Below are positions 1-7,796 of a stretch of 10,093 bases of DNA, one piece after another. Source of the stretch: Oscillospiraceae bacterium (GTDB taxonomy: Bacteria > Bacillota > Clostridia > Oscillospirales > Oscillospiraceae); assembly GCA_018265835.1 (NCBI GenBank), contig JABLYK010000058.1, positions 1 to 10,093 of the forward strand, in the 5' to 3' direction. The position numbers and the translations under genes are program-made. Under the pieces are notes generated by a model that did no database searches, had not been told where the DNA came from, and saw only the letters and a program-made list of their open reading frames with translations. The first letter of the stretch is position 1. Every line of letters begins with the position of its first letter.

Positions 1-245
1 TGGACGTGCAGTGCCACAAGTGCGGCGGCAAGGGCTGCCCCACCTGCAAGGGCGAAGGCTGGATTGAGATTCTCGGCGCTGGCATGGTGCATCCCAAGGT
101 GCTCGAGGGCTGCGGCATCGACACAAGCGTGTACTCCGGCTGGGCGTTCGGCATGGGTCTGGAGCGTCTGGCCATGCGCCGGTTCAAGATCAGCGACCTG
201 CGCCTGATTTTTGAAAACGACGTGCGCTTCCTGCAGCAATTCTGA
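1..245 (+). CDS. pheS: Phenylalanyl-tRNA synthetase alpha subunit, 3' end (partial)
   Basis: This is the C-terminal part of the catalytic alpha subunit, which with PheT forms the alpha2-beta2 enzyme that charges tRNA-Phe in the cytoplasm. The open frame enters from the left edge (first full codon at 3) and stops with TGA at 243-245. The visible 80 residues contain the class II synthetase C-terminal signature: WIEILGAGMVHPKVL, then the motif 3 stretch AFGMGLERLAM with its ATP-contacting arginine, ending NDVRFLQQF as PheS proteins do. Just before it is a four-cysteine cluster, CHKCGGKGCPTC (CxxC-x4-CxxC), which looks like a small zinc site and is found in a subset of bacterial PheS. The stop lies 18 bp before the pheT start, so the two are an operon. 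The start and most of the gene lie outside the window. Confidence 0.97.
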   Translation, partial: DVQCHKCGGKGCPTCKGEGWIEILGAGMVHPKVLEGCGIDTSVYSGWAFGMGLERLAMRRFKISDLRLIFENDVRFLQQF

Positions 246-263
246 GAAAGGAGAGAGAACGAC

Positions 264-2645
264 ATGATTTTAAGCAGAAAATGGCTCAACGAGTTTGTGG
301 ATTGCTCCGCAACCGGCGATCGGGAATTTTCCGAGGCAATGACGCTCTCCGGCTCCAAGGTTGAGACGTATGAAAACCTGCACGACGGCATTCAGAACGT
401 TGTCGCGGGCAGAATTCTAGAGATGGTGCGCCACACGAATTCCGACCATATGTGGGTCTGTCAGGTGGACGTGGGGCAGGATGCTCCCATCCAGATCGTC
501 ACCGGCGCGCAGAACCAGAAGGCCGGCGATCTGGTGCCCGTCGCACTCGACGGCTCAATTCTGCCCGGCGGTGTGGAAATTCACGCCGGCGTGCTGCGCG
601 GCGAGGAATCCAACGGCATGATCTGCTCGCTCAAGGAGCTGGGTCTGACCCTGCACGATTATCCGTATGCCATTGAGGACGGATTGTGGATCATGCAGGA
701 GGAGGGCGTGCAGCCCGGCGACGATATTGCCGCCGTCATCGGTGCGGACGACCATGTGATCGAGTTTGAAATCACGCCAAACCGCCCGGACTGCCTGTCC
801 GTCATCGGTCTTGCACGCGAGGCCGCCGTCACGTTCCACCAGCCGCTCAAGCTGCATACGCCCGTAGTCAAGGGCTGCGAGGACGACATCACCAACCACG
901 TCAGCATCCGCATCGACGCGCCGGAGCTTTGCCCGCGCTACACCGCGCGCATGGTGCGCAACGTCAAAATCGCGCCCTCCCCGGCGTGGATGCGCGAGCG
1001 TCTGCGCAACAGCGGCGTGCGCCCGATCAACAACATCGTGGACATCACAAACTACGTCATGCTGGAATACGGCCAGCCGATGCACGCGTTTGATTTCTCC
1101 TGCATCGACGGCAAGCAGATCATCATCCGCAATGCGCGCGAGGGAGAGACCATCCAGACGCTCGACGGAAACGCCCGCAAGCTGACGCCGAGCATGCTGT
1201 GCATCTGCGACGAGCAGAAGCCGGTCGCTGTCGCCGGCGTCATGGGCGGCGCGAACTCCGAGATCGAGGGCGACACCGCCATGGTCGTGTTTGAGAGCGC
1301 GAACTTCAACGGCCCGTCCGTCCGCCGCACCGCCACCGCGCTCGGTATGCGCACCGAGGCCTCCGGCCGCTTTGAAAAGGGGCTTGACCCCATGAACACC
1401 ATGGCCGCCGTGGATCGCGCGTGCGAGCTTGTGGAGCTGCTCGGCTGCGGCGAGGTGATGCAGGGCGTCATCGACGTGATGCCGAAGCCGTTCACTCCGA
1501 CCACTGTCAAGCTGGAGCCGGAAAAGGTCAACGGCCTGCTCGGCACCGACGTGAGCGAGGCAGAGATGCGCCGCATCCTTCTGGCGCTCGGCTTCGGGCT
1601 CGACGGCGACACGATCATTGTTCCCTCCTGGCGCAGCGACGTGGAGCATTACTCCGACATTGCGGAGGAGGTCGCCCGCTTCTATGGCTACAACAACATC
1701 CCGAACACGCTCATGCGCGGCCAGACCACGAGCGGCGGCTACACCGACCGCCAGAACGCTGAGCGCAGGCTCGGCAGTCTCGCCCGCACGCTGGGCTACA
1801 ACGAGATCATCACCTACTCGTTCATCAGCCCCTCGTACTACGACAAGATCGCGCTTCCGGCGGATTCCCCGCTGCGCAATTCGATGAAGATCCTGAATCC
1901 CTTGGGCGAGGACACCTCCATCATGCGCACAACCATTCTCCCCTCCATGCTGGAGATTTTGACGCGCAACTATAACTACCGCAACAAGTCCGTCAAGCTC
2001 TACGAGCTGGGTAAGATCTACTTTGCACGGGAAGACGGCATGGCTGATGAGCCGAAGATGCTCTGTCTCGGCGCTTACGGCAGCGACATGAACTTCTTCA
2101 AGCTCAAGGGCGCGGTGGAGAGCATTCTCGGCGGACTGCGCGTAGAAGGCCTCTCCTTCGAAGCCGACAGCACGAATCCGTCCTACCACCCCGGCCGCTG
2201 CGCAAAGGTGTTCGCCGGTGAGACGAAGCTGGGCGTGATCGGTCAGATCCATCCGCGCGTCGCTGCGAATTATGGCGTGGACACGGAGCTGTACACCGCC
2301 GAGCTGAAGCTCGACGCCATGCTCCATGCCAGGGGCGCTACGCCGGTCTATGTGCCGCTGCCGCGCTTCCCGGCCGTCACGCGCGACATCGCCGTCGTCT
2401 GCGACGCAGCCCTCCCCGTAGCCCGGCTGGAAGCCTGCATTCTCGGTGCAGGCGGACAGTATCTCAAGCGCTGCGAGCTGTTCGACGTCTACACCGGCGC
2501 GCCCATCCCTGCCGGGATGAAGAGCGTTGCGTTCTCCCTTGAGCTGCGTGCCGACGATCAGACGCTGACGGACGAACACGCAGACGAGACCATGAGCGCC
2601 GTACTCACCGCGCTGAAGGAAACGTGCAACGCTTCGATTCGCTGA
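264..2645 (+). CDS. pheT: Phenylalanyl-tRNA synthetase beta subunit
   Basis: Beta subunit of the alpha2-beta2 phenylalanyl-tRNA synthetase; it binds tRNA and edits mischarged Tyr-tRNA-Phe. The length (793 residues) matches the usual long bacterial form. Domains in order: an EMAP/OB-type tRNA-binding domain at about 40-150 (VTGAQN near 79, GVLRGEESNGMICS near 109-122); the B3/B4 editing region at about 215-390 (NNIVDITNYVMLEYGQPMHAFD, then GRFEKGLDP); the B5 domain at about 412-481; a catalytic-like core without active-site residues; and a C-terminal anticodon-binding FDX-ACB domain at about 694-793 (PRFPAVTRDIAVV, SVAFSLELRADDQTLTDEH). The ATG at 264 follows AAAGGAG at 246-252 with suitable spacing and sits 18 bp after pheS. 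No convincing terminator follows the TGA. The gene looks intact and ordinary. Confidence 0.98.
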   Translation: MILSRKWLNEFVDCSATGDREFSEAMTLSGSKVETYENLHDGIQNVVAGRILEMVRHTNSDHMWVCQVDVGQDAPIQIVTGAQNQKAGDLVPVALDGSILPGGVEIHAGVLRGEESNGMICSLKELGLTLHDYPYAIEDGLWIMQEEGVQPGDDIAAVIGADDHVIEFEITPNRPDCLSVIGLAREAAVTFHQPLKLHTPVVKGCEDDITNHVSIRIDAPELCPRYTARMVRNVKIAPSPAWMRERLRNSGVRPINNIVDITNYVMLEYGQPMHAFDFSCIDGKQIIIRNAREGETIQTLDGNARKLTPSMLCICDEQKPVAVAGVMGGANSEIEGDTAMVVFESANFNGPSVRRTATALGMRTEASGRFEKGLDPMNTMAAVDRACELVELLGCGEVMQGVIDVMPKPFTPTTVKLEPEKVNGLLGTDVSEAEMRRILLALGFGLDGDTIIVPSWRSDVEHYSDIAEEVARFYGYNNIPNTLMRGQTTSGGYTDRQNAERRLGSLARTLGYNEIITYSFISPSYYDKIALPADSPLRNSMKILNPLGEDTSIMRTTILPSMLEILTRNYNYRNKSVKLYELGKIYFAREDGMADEPKMLCLGAYGSDMNFFKLKGAVESILGGLRVEGLSFEADSTNPSYHPGRCAKVFAGETKLGVIGQIHPRVAANYGVDTELYTAELKLDAMLHARGATPVYVPLPRFPAVTRDIAVVCDAALPVARLEACILGAGGQYLKRCELFDVYTGAPIPAGMKSVAFSLELRADDQTLTDEHADETMSAVLTALKETCNASIR

Positions 2646-2691
2646 CCACAAAATATGGTGAAAATTTTTCCTTGAATCCTAAGATTTTGTC

Positions 2692-2719
2692 TTTACAGAC
2701 TTGTGTTTTTTGATATAAT
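2692..2719 (+). promoter_or_regulatory. Extended -10 promoter of the ireB-family gene
   Basis: TTTACA at 2692-2697 (five of six matches to TTGACA), a 16-bp spacer and a perfect TATAAT at 2714-2719, preceded by TGA at 2711-2713 so that it forms an extended -10 (TGnTATAAT). Transcription would start near 2726, leaving a leader of about 28 nt before the ATG at 2754. This gives the small gene its own transcript independent of pheST. Confidence 0.75.
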
Positions 2720-2753
2720 AAACATAAGATCAAAGAAAAGGGAGCTCAGACGC

Positions 2754-2996
2754 ATGGAAGATGTCACCAGAAAATTTACGGCCATCGACAACAAAGCCGA
2801 GATGAAAGAAATCCTTTCTTCCGTGTACAATTCCCTTGTTGTCAAAGGCTACAATCCCATCAACCAGTTGGTCGGCTATATTCTCTCTGAGGATCCGACC
2901 TATATCACCAACTACAACAACGCCCGAAGCCTGATTTGCCGTCTCGACCGGGACGAGCTTCTGCAGGAGCTTCTGACAAGCTATCTGGGCAAGTAA
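2754..2996 (+). CDS. IreB family regulatory protein (UPF0297, YrzL-like)
   Basis: An 80-residue cytoplasmic protein of the IreB family. The diagnostic core KGYNPINQLVGYILSEDPTYI lies at residues 31-51, followed by NARSLI and the acidic RDELLQELLTSYL tail that family members share. In Enterococcus faecalis IreB is a small dimeric substrate of the PASTA kinase IreK and lowers cephalosporin resistance. The N-terminus here is threonine-bearing (Thr5, Thr9), which would suit phosphorylation, but that is inference. The start at 2754 is chosen because AAGGGAG at 2738-2744 lies 9 bp upstream; the longer in-frame ATG at 2703 falls within the promoter. In many Firmicutes this gene sits with alaS, ruvX and a DUF1292 gene; here it is alone after pheT, with its own promoter and terminator. 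Confidence 0.9.
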   Translation: MEDVTRKFTAIDNKAEMKEILSSVYNSLVVKGYNPINQLVGYILSEDPTYITNYNNARSLICRLDRDELLQELLTSYLGK

Positions 2997-3012
2997 TCCA
3001 CAACACACGCGC

Positions 3013-3046
3013 AACCTCCCCCGGCTTTCGCCGGGGGAGGTTTTTT
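3013..3046 (+). terminator. Intrinsic terminator of the ireB-family gene
   Basis: A perfect 11-bp G+C-rich stem (3015-3025 with 3030-3040, arms CCTCCCCCGGC and GCCGGGGGAGG), a TTTC tetraloop at 3026-3029 and six T residues at 3041-3046. It lies 17 nt after the stop codon. This is a very strong rho-independent terminator and separates the housekeeping genes from the secreted-protein gene. Confidence 0.96.
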
Positions 3047-3263
3047 GTCAAGTGCATTTTTCCATCAAAAGATAATTTTGGCATATTGTTCAAAACGACG
3101 TGTTCATTTTTATTAATTCCTCTGATTTTCACATTTTCTTCAATTCGTCACAATCTTTAATTGCATTTTTTGAACTTTTGTGTTAAAACTTTGATGTTCC
3201 TGCCAGGATGCCCTTCCGCGTGCGGCAGGACGATCTTCACAAAACTTTAGGAGGAAGAACAAC
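3047..3263 (+). promoter_or_regulatory. AT-rich upstream region and 5' leader of the secreted-protein gene
   Basis: This AT-rich stretch holds no gene I can support. A weak promoter candidate is TTGCAT at 3161-3166, a 17-bp spacer and TAAAAC at 3184-3189, preceded by TGT (extended -10 style). A probable leader stem-loop follows: TCCTGCC at 3198-3204 pairs with GGCAGGA at 3224-3230 around a 19-nt loop. The RBS AGGAGG at 3249-3254 is 9 bp before the ATG at 3264. The hairpin may stabilise the mRNA or regulate it; no known riboswitch was recognised. Confidence 0.4.
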
Positions 3264-5513
3264 ATGTGGAAACAGAAAGCACATCGGTTGCTGGCAGTTC
3301 TGCTGGCGGTTCTGTTGCTGTCGCAGGCGGCGGCATTCCAGACGGTTGCTTTTGCGGCGGATGACGTTGCCGTCCCAGTGCTGAAGGATGGCACCGCAGT
3401 CATTCCCAGCGGCGCTGATCTTGCAACCGTAAAAGATATTCTGTGTGAAGCGCTCGTCGAAAATGCAGACGCAGTCGATGCGCAGAGCCTTGAATGGGAG
3501 TATGAGTGCAAAGGTAAAACAAAAATTATGGGAATTGACTCATGGGGCAACCGTTCGTTTGGATCTATTGAAGGTTTCTCCACGAGCAATAAAGTTGGTC
3601 TCATAAAATATGAATATGAGCACCCCGCGCTGTCGGCAAATGCCGATGACGATTATCAGATTCGTCTTGCTGGAACGGAAACCGCCGTTACTTTGACCAA
3701 GGCAGCAAAGCTTTCGTCCAGCATCACGCTGAACACCAGCGCTGCCGTGAAGCTGGTGTATACGGATGCTACGACCGTCGATTACAATGCCGTGCGCCAG
3801 CAGATCTGGGCGAATGTCGTTGCGTCCACCGCACCTGAGTTGACGCTGGACGACGTGACGATCGAATACTATGCCACCGCAACAACCGGTGCCGTTGGCA
3901 ATCTCGGCCACGCATGGATCGCCCTGGAAGGCGGAACGAAAGATGCACTCCACTACCCCGCCATGACCGAGGGGACGCAGAAGATCCGCATCTCCTACGC
4001 CGGAGATGACACCCACTCCGCCGCCTCTGCCGAGGTTGACGTCAACGTGGTTGGCCGGTCGGATGTGGCATATACACTGAAGGAAGGCCCCTACGAAGTC
4101 GGCATGGTCTTCAACGATGATCTGAGCTACAACTATACTGCGGTCGCGCAGGCCATTTTCGACGCTGTGCTGGAGTCCACTGAGCCGGAGCTGACATTCG
4201 ACGATATGACCGTCGAATACAACGCAGATCCCACCAGCCTGATTGACGTCTGGTCGCCGCTGGATAAGGGCGGTATCAATGCATTCGGTCTTGGCACTTG
4301 GGAAATCCGTTTCTCCTGGAACGGCACCACGGAGTACAAGTCCGGCTCCCTCACGGTCAAGGTCACCGTCACGGACAGCCGCATTGCAAGCAATATCGTT
4401 TTCAAAGAGGGCGCAGCCATTACCTATAACATGGACGCCAACGCGATGAAGCAGGATCTGTTCCAAAACGCGATTGACTGGAGCGCCTCCACCCTCCCCG
4501 AAGGCGCTTCGATGGAGAATTTTACGTTCGAATATTACGGCACCAATGTTCTTGGTGACAATATCAGCGGCGGCATCAAAAACTGGGCGCCCATCGAGGG
4601 CGGCACGGTCAATCTGCTGACCTATCCCCAGATGGGCGCCGGCGAAAACCAGCAGGTGCGCATCTCCTACGCCGGCAACGCCGAGTACCGCCCGGTAAAC
4701 AATGTGGAGGGCACCGTGACCGTCAATAAGGCGACTGTGAAGGTCACCGTCCACTCCACCAACATTTATCCGGACGAGCGCGTCCCCGAGGGCTTTGTCA
4801 CCACGGATCCGGCCGATCGGTTTGACATTTACACCATCTATACCGGCGTCACCAGCGATGTGGACGCTTATGTCTATCTGCAGCTTCCCGCGCGTTTCAC
4901 CAACGAGACCGTTCTGAAAATTCTCGATCCGGTAGTCGAAAAGATTTACGGCAAGTCCTTCTCGGATATCATGCGGGACGGTATGACCATCGGCGAGCTG
5001 CGTGAGCTGCTGAGCACGCAGGATCTGCTCGATCTGCTCGATAAGCTGAACATTGACACTGGCACCTTCGGTCAGATTTTGAGCGTCCTCAATAAGCTGC
5101 CCGGTATCGCCGACAATGTCCACGTCGCTTTCGGCAGTCCGAACCGCGCCGGCCTGTACGCTGTGACGGCCATTACCGATAACAAGAATTATGAGACCGG
5201 TGTTGGAACGGGTCTGCTGCTTGTCAAGATGCGCATGATCGGATCAAAGCTGGAATGGAATCAGGAAATCAAAAAGCTGACCGTTGCGCAAGCCGCAGCA
5301 GCCGATTTCGGTGCGCACGTGACCTACAACGGTGAACCGGTCGTCTCAGACAACGTCCACTATCTCTACTCCGGCATCACCAGCAACTGGCGCATCTACT
5401 CCAGCACCACGACCGCTCCCACCGAGCCGGGACGCTACACCGTGACTGTTGTCACACTGGGCGGAAGCTATCTCGCCGCGCCGATCACCCGCTCTTTCCA
5501 GATCACCAAATAA
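3264..5513 (+). CDS. Large secreted Ig-like repeat protein, function unknown
   Basis: A 749-residue exported protein. Residues 1-31 are a classical signal peptide: basic MWKQKAHR, a leucine/valine core, and a likely cleavage after AFA at 31. Four related modules of about 105-120 residues follow, starting near 32, 149, 264 and 370. Modules 2-4 share a layout: an A+I-rich helix-like stretch (YNAVRQQIWANVV, YTAVAQAIFDAVL, ANAMKQDLFQNAI), a DDVTIEYY/FEYYG strand, and an ending like IRISYAGDDTHSAA, IRFSWNGTTEYKSG or VRISYAGNAEYRPV, the pattern of bacterial Ig-like folds. From about 491 the architecture changes, with a helical leucine-rich insertion at about 547-617, then more beta segments (RAGLYAVTAITDNKNYETG near 625-645; PGRYTVTVVTLGGSY near the end). 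No LPxTG motif, SLH domain, choline-binding repeat or C-terminal membrane helix is seen, so it may be released or held non-covalently. The first module is the most divergent. I recognise no enzymatic motif. Confidence 0.88.
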   Translation: MWKQKAHRLLAVLLAVLLLSQAAAFQTVAFAADDVAVPVLKDGTAVIPSGADLATVKDILCEALVENADAVDAQSLEWEYECKGKTKIMGIDSWGNRSFGSIEGFSTSNKVGLIKYEYEHPALSANADDDYQIRLAGTETAVTLTKAAKLSSSITLNTSAAVKLVYTDATTVDYNAVRQQIWANVVASTAPELTLDDVTIEYYATATTGAVGNLGHAWIALEGGTKDALHYPAMTEGTQKIRISYAGDDTHSAASAEVDVNVVGRSDVAYTLKEGPYEVGMVFNDDLSYNYTAVAQAIFDAVLESTEPELTFDDMTVEYNADPTSLIDVWSPLDKGGINAFGLGTWEIRFSWNGTTEYKSGSLTVKVTVTDSRIASNIVFKEGAAITYNMDANAMKQDLFQNAIDWSASTLPEGASMENFTFEYYGTNVLGDNISGGIKNWAPIEGGTVNLLTYPQMGAGENQQVRISYAGNAEYRPVNNVEGTVTVNKATVKVTVHSTNIYPDERVPEGFVTTDPADRFDIYTIYTGVTSDVDAYVYLQLPARFTNETVLKILDPVVEKIYGKSFSDIMRDGMTIGELRELLSTQDLLDLLDKLNIDTGTFGQILSVLNKLPGIADNVHVAFGSPNRAGLYAVTAITDNKNYETGVGTGLLLVKMRMIGSKLEWNQEIKKLTVAQAAAADFGAHVTYNGEPVVSDNVHYLYSGITSNWRIYSSTTTAPTEPGRYTVTVVTLGGSYLAAPITRSFQITK

Positions 5514-5581
5514 TCCAGGCACCCTGAAGCAGCAGGCCGGAGAGGCTTTTCCAGTCCTCCAGTGCGCCTTCTGCGCAGGCA

Positions 5582-5615
5582 CAAGAACGCCCATCCTCTC
5601 GGATGGGCGTTCTTG
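5582..5615 (+). terminator. Long hairpin downstream of the secreted-protein gene (probable terminator)
   Basis: A perfect 15-bp inverted repeat (5582-5596 with 5601-5615) closes on a TCTC tetraloop. It lies about 68 nt after the stop of the secreted-protein gene. Neither side has a proper T-run; on the plus strand only TTCTTGCGTCTC overlaps or follows the stem. It is probably a terminator or 3'-end-protecting structure, working with the bidirectional terminator at 5629-5693. Confidence 0.6.
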
Positions 5616-5628
5616 CGTCTCAGCGCAA

Positions 5629-5693
5629 TAAAAAAGATGCTCTCGGCAGGGATAGCGCATGCGAGTACCTGCCGGATATTTTTATTTATTTAT
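5629..5693. terminator. Bidirectional terminator between convergent genes
   Basis: A 7-bp stem CGGCAGG (5644-5650) with CCTGCCG (5668-5674) around a 17-nt loop that contains the palindrome CGCATGCG. On the minus strand it is followed, after 9 nt, by TTTTTT within 5629-5641, serving the MATE gene that ends at 5686. On the plus strand it is followed by an ATTTTTATTTATTT run (5677-5690), which can stop transcripts coming from the secreted-protein gene. Confidence 0.7.
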
Positions 5694-6999
5694 AAACGAT
5701 TCCGTTTCGTTCCGAGCTATTCTTGAGCACAATTGCCACAAGCAGGACCACGACCTCATAAATACCGAAGGTGTGCCACACGATAGCGCTTCCAAAAATC
5801 ATTGGCAGCAATGTAATAATCAGCGAGTTCATGACCAGACTGCGGACAATGTTGAGGGCAATCGCCTGACCGGAACGCTTGGTGGAGTAAAGATAAGCAG
5901 ACATCATCGTATTCATGCTTCCTACAATAAATCCCCAGCAATATTCCCACATATGGATGGATGTGAATTCCAGCGTCTCTCCGCTTGCACCAAAGAGCTG
6001 ACAAAGCCTGTGCGGGAACAGAACATAAACCGCCACACAGAGCGTACTGCCTATAATGCTGATGCGTTGTCCGGTACGGTAATCATGCTTCAAGTCATCA
6101 TCTTTCTTTGCCCCATACGCCTGCCCGAACAAGGGCTGCATGCCCTCCGAGGCTCCAAAAAATACGGACATGGTGAAGGACGAAAGATAAGAGATAATCG
6201 CAAACGCATTGATACCGATATCTCCGAAAGTAGCCATCAAGGTACAGTTCATGCAAAGTGTCGTAACAGGCGTAGAAAACTGTGCAATCGCTTCCGGCAG
6301 TCCACGAAAGATAATTTTCCGAAAGAGCTTTCCCTGCGGTTTGTATTTTCGAATGCGCAGATCGCCTTTTTTCAATACATAGTGGAGCAGTATCATCAGC
6401 AGGCCCACCGTTTGTGAAATGCCGGTTGCAATCGCCGCCCCCATAACCCCCATCTGCATCGGGAATACAAAGAGCCAGTCAAGAAAAATATTCAATGCAG
6501 AGCTGACGGCATTGGTAATGGCAACAAGCCCCGGTGAGCCGTCATTGCGGCAGAAAAATTGCAGGTTTAACGAGAGCGCATTGGGAATGGCAAAAAGTGC
6601 GTACCAAAACACATATTCCTTGACAAGCGGCAAATAGCTGTCCGTCGCGCCCAACAAGCCGCACACTGTGCCAGTAAATACAGAACCGCAAAGCGTAATC
6701 AAAACACCTGCAATCAAGTTCAGGGTCAGCGAATGCATAAAGGCATTTTGTGCGCCTTCTTTATCCCCGCGCCCGAAACGGATCGCTGTAATGGTAACGC
6801 CGCCGATACTTGACATTGCGTTCAGCGCTTGCGCCAGCAGTACAAAGGGCAACGCAAGATTCACCGCACCTAGCGCCTGATTTCCTGCTCCGTTGCCCAC
6901 AAATATTCCATCCACAACGGAAAACAAAAACACGCAGGCATTGAATAAAATCGCCGGAGCAACATTCCTGAAAATGATTTTTCCTCTTGAAGATTCCAT
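5686..6999 (-). CDS. MATE family multidrug/Na+ antiporter (first copy, operon with kinase-like gene)
   Basis: A 437-residue polytopic inner-membrane exporter of the MATE family, which expels cationic drugs or metabolites using a Na+ or H+ gradient. The length and roughly 12 hydrophobic segments are typical. Family landmarks are VVDGIFVGNGAG in the first helix region (Asp30), RNDGSPGL at 151-158 and NIFLDWLFVFPMQMGVMGAAIATGISQ, the usual helix 5-6 signature; the second half repeats the fold (FGDIGINAFAIISYLSSF, GMQPLFGQAYGAK). It resembles the MepA-like branch. The ATG at 6999 is preceded by AGGGAG, and the upstream kinase-like gene stops only 12 bp before it, so the two are almost certainly cotranscribed. 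The substrate cannot be told from sequence. It is not a close duplicate of the other MATE gene in this window. Confidence 0.93.
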   Translation of the reverse strand: MESSRGKIIFRNVAPAILFNACVFLFSVVDGIFVGNGAGNQALGAVNLALPFVLLAQALNAMSSIGGVTITAIRFGRGDKEGAQNAFMHSLTLNLIAGVLITLCGSVFTGTVCGLLGATDSYLPLVKEYVFWYALFAIPNALSLNLQFFCRNDGSPGLVAITNAVSSALNIFLDWLFVFPMQMGVMGAAIATGISQTVGLLMILLHYVLKKGDLRIRKYKPQGKLFRKIIFRGLPEAIAQFSTPVTTLCMNCTLMATFGDIGINAFAIISYLSSFTMSVFFGASEGMQPLFGQAYGAKKDDDLKHDYRTGQRISIIGSTLCVAVYVLFPHRLCQLFGASGETLEFTSIHMWEYCWGFIVGSMNTMMSAYLYSTKRSGQAIALNIVRSLVMNSLIITLLPMIFGSAIVWHTFGIYEVVVLLVAIVLKNSSERNGIVYK

Positions 7000-7011
7000 G
7001 ACTGTCTCCCT

Positions 7012-7626
7012 TCAGTTCTGTTCAAACCAATCACGCACATATTCAGCGAGTGCGGGAATCAGCGTTTTTACTTCCCTGCCGGAGGTATTGATACACAAAT
7101 GATAGGATTCTTTTTTGCCCCATTCGTCCTCGGTAAACAGCCCACGGTATCCGGCGCGTTCTTTATCAATCTGCTTCATTTTTCGGAGCATCTCTTTTTC
7201 GGAAAAATGTTCCTCTTGATCCGCCCGTTCTTCACACCGCCTAAGCTTTGAGTGCCGGTCTGCATAGACAAAGATGTTCAGCGGATGCATATCCCGGCAG
7301 ACTACATCCGCACAGCGGCCGACAATGACGCAGTCGCCGGTTTGCGCCAGTTTCCGAATGATTTCATGCTCTGCAATCGCAATTTTGATCGGCTGCTGGG
7401 CTGTGTGCTGTGTAATGCTGAACCGATGGGCAATCGTAGAGGGATAGAAGGTGCGAATATCCTTTTCAGAAATGTGAGCAACATAATTCTTATCAAATCC
7501 ATGCTGCTCGGCGACCATATCAAGAATCTCATGGTCATAGCATGGAATGCCAAGCTCATCGGCCAGCCGCTTTCCAAGTTCCCGCCCGCCACTGCCGAAT
7601 TCACGGCTAATTGTAATAATTCTCAT
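7012..7626 (-). CDS. Cytidylate kinase-like family protein (Cytidylate_kin2 type)
   Basis: A 204-residue soluble P-loop-type protein of the cytidylate-kinase-like family (Pfam Cytidylate_kin2). The N-terminus MRIITISREFGSGGRELGKRLA is the family hallmark: a nucleotide-binding glycine loop in which the canonical Walker GK[ST] is replaced by GGRE. Further landmarks are PCYDHEILDMVA at 28-39, a second strand DCVIVGRCADVV at 98-109, the strand NIFVYAD at 117-123 and a lid-like IDKERAGYRGLFT at 153-165. It is not the housekeeping Cmk, and its substrate is not established. The start at 7626 is chosen because homologues begin MxIITISR and AAAGGA lies 10 bp upstream; an in-frame ATG at 7692 adds 22 non-conserved residues. 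It is translated ahead of a MATE exporter, implying a functional link, perhaps phosphorylation of a nucleoside-like or drug substrate, which is only inference. Confidence 0.9.
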   Translation of the reverse strand: MRIITISREFGSGGRELGKRLADELGIPCYDHEILDMVAEQHGFDKNYVAHISEKDIRTFYPSTIAHRFSITQHTAQQPIKIAIAEHEIIRKLAQTGDCVIVGRCADVVCRDMHPLNIFVYADRHSKLRRCEERADQEEHFSEKEMLRKMKQIDKERAGYRGLFTEDEWGKKESYHLCINTSGREVKTLIPALAEYVRDWFEQN

Positions 7627-7796
7627 AATGCAACCATCCTTTTTGCTTGATTCTGAGTTTGCATAAGCCCCTGATTTTTCTATTTCACGCAATCAAAATT
7701 CTGTTTATTTTCCGCGCATCCATTTCTTTGTCCTCACGCTTTCAGGCGTGTGCAGATGGCATAATTCATGCATATTCTCCTTTCCGCAACAGAAAA
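7627..7796 (-). promoter_or_regulatory. Leader region of the kinase-MATE operon with a tiny ORF
   Basis: No clear -35/-10 pair is visible here. What is visible, reading on the minus strand, is AAAGGAG (7783-7777), a 7-nt spacer, and an 11-codon open frame from ATG at 7769 to TGA at 7734 (MNYAICTRLKA). Its last codons overlap a small hairpin (CACGC at 7735-7739 with GCGTG at 7746-7750 on the plus strand). A second, 22-codon frame starts at 7773 but with the RBS too close. The arrangement could be a leader peptide controlling the kinase gene, but it could also be chance. Confidence 0.3.

Noticed and set aside
555..2651. 698-codon open frame opposite pheT
   Set aside because: It is a mirror of the G+C-rich codons of pheT, has no RBS and no recognisable protein features.
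3540..5123. 527-codon open frame opposite the secreted-protein gene
   Set aside because: It is antisense to an intact gene with signal peptide and RBS, and its translation shows no domain pattern.
5659..6417. 252-codon plus-strand frame opposite the first MATE gene
   Set aside because: It begins in the terminator hairpin and lies antisense to a clear membrane transporter; polar low-complexity translation, no RBS.
7012..7626. Housekeeping cytidylate kinase (cmk)
   Set aside because: The glycine loop is GSGGRELG rather than a canonical Walker GK[ST], and the overall pattern is that of the separate cytidylate-kinase-like family.
7627..7692. Upstream in-frame ATG at 7692 for the kinase-like gene
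   Set aside because: It adds 22 residues without family similarity; MRIITISREFGSGG is the usual family start and has its own RBS.
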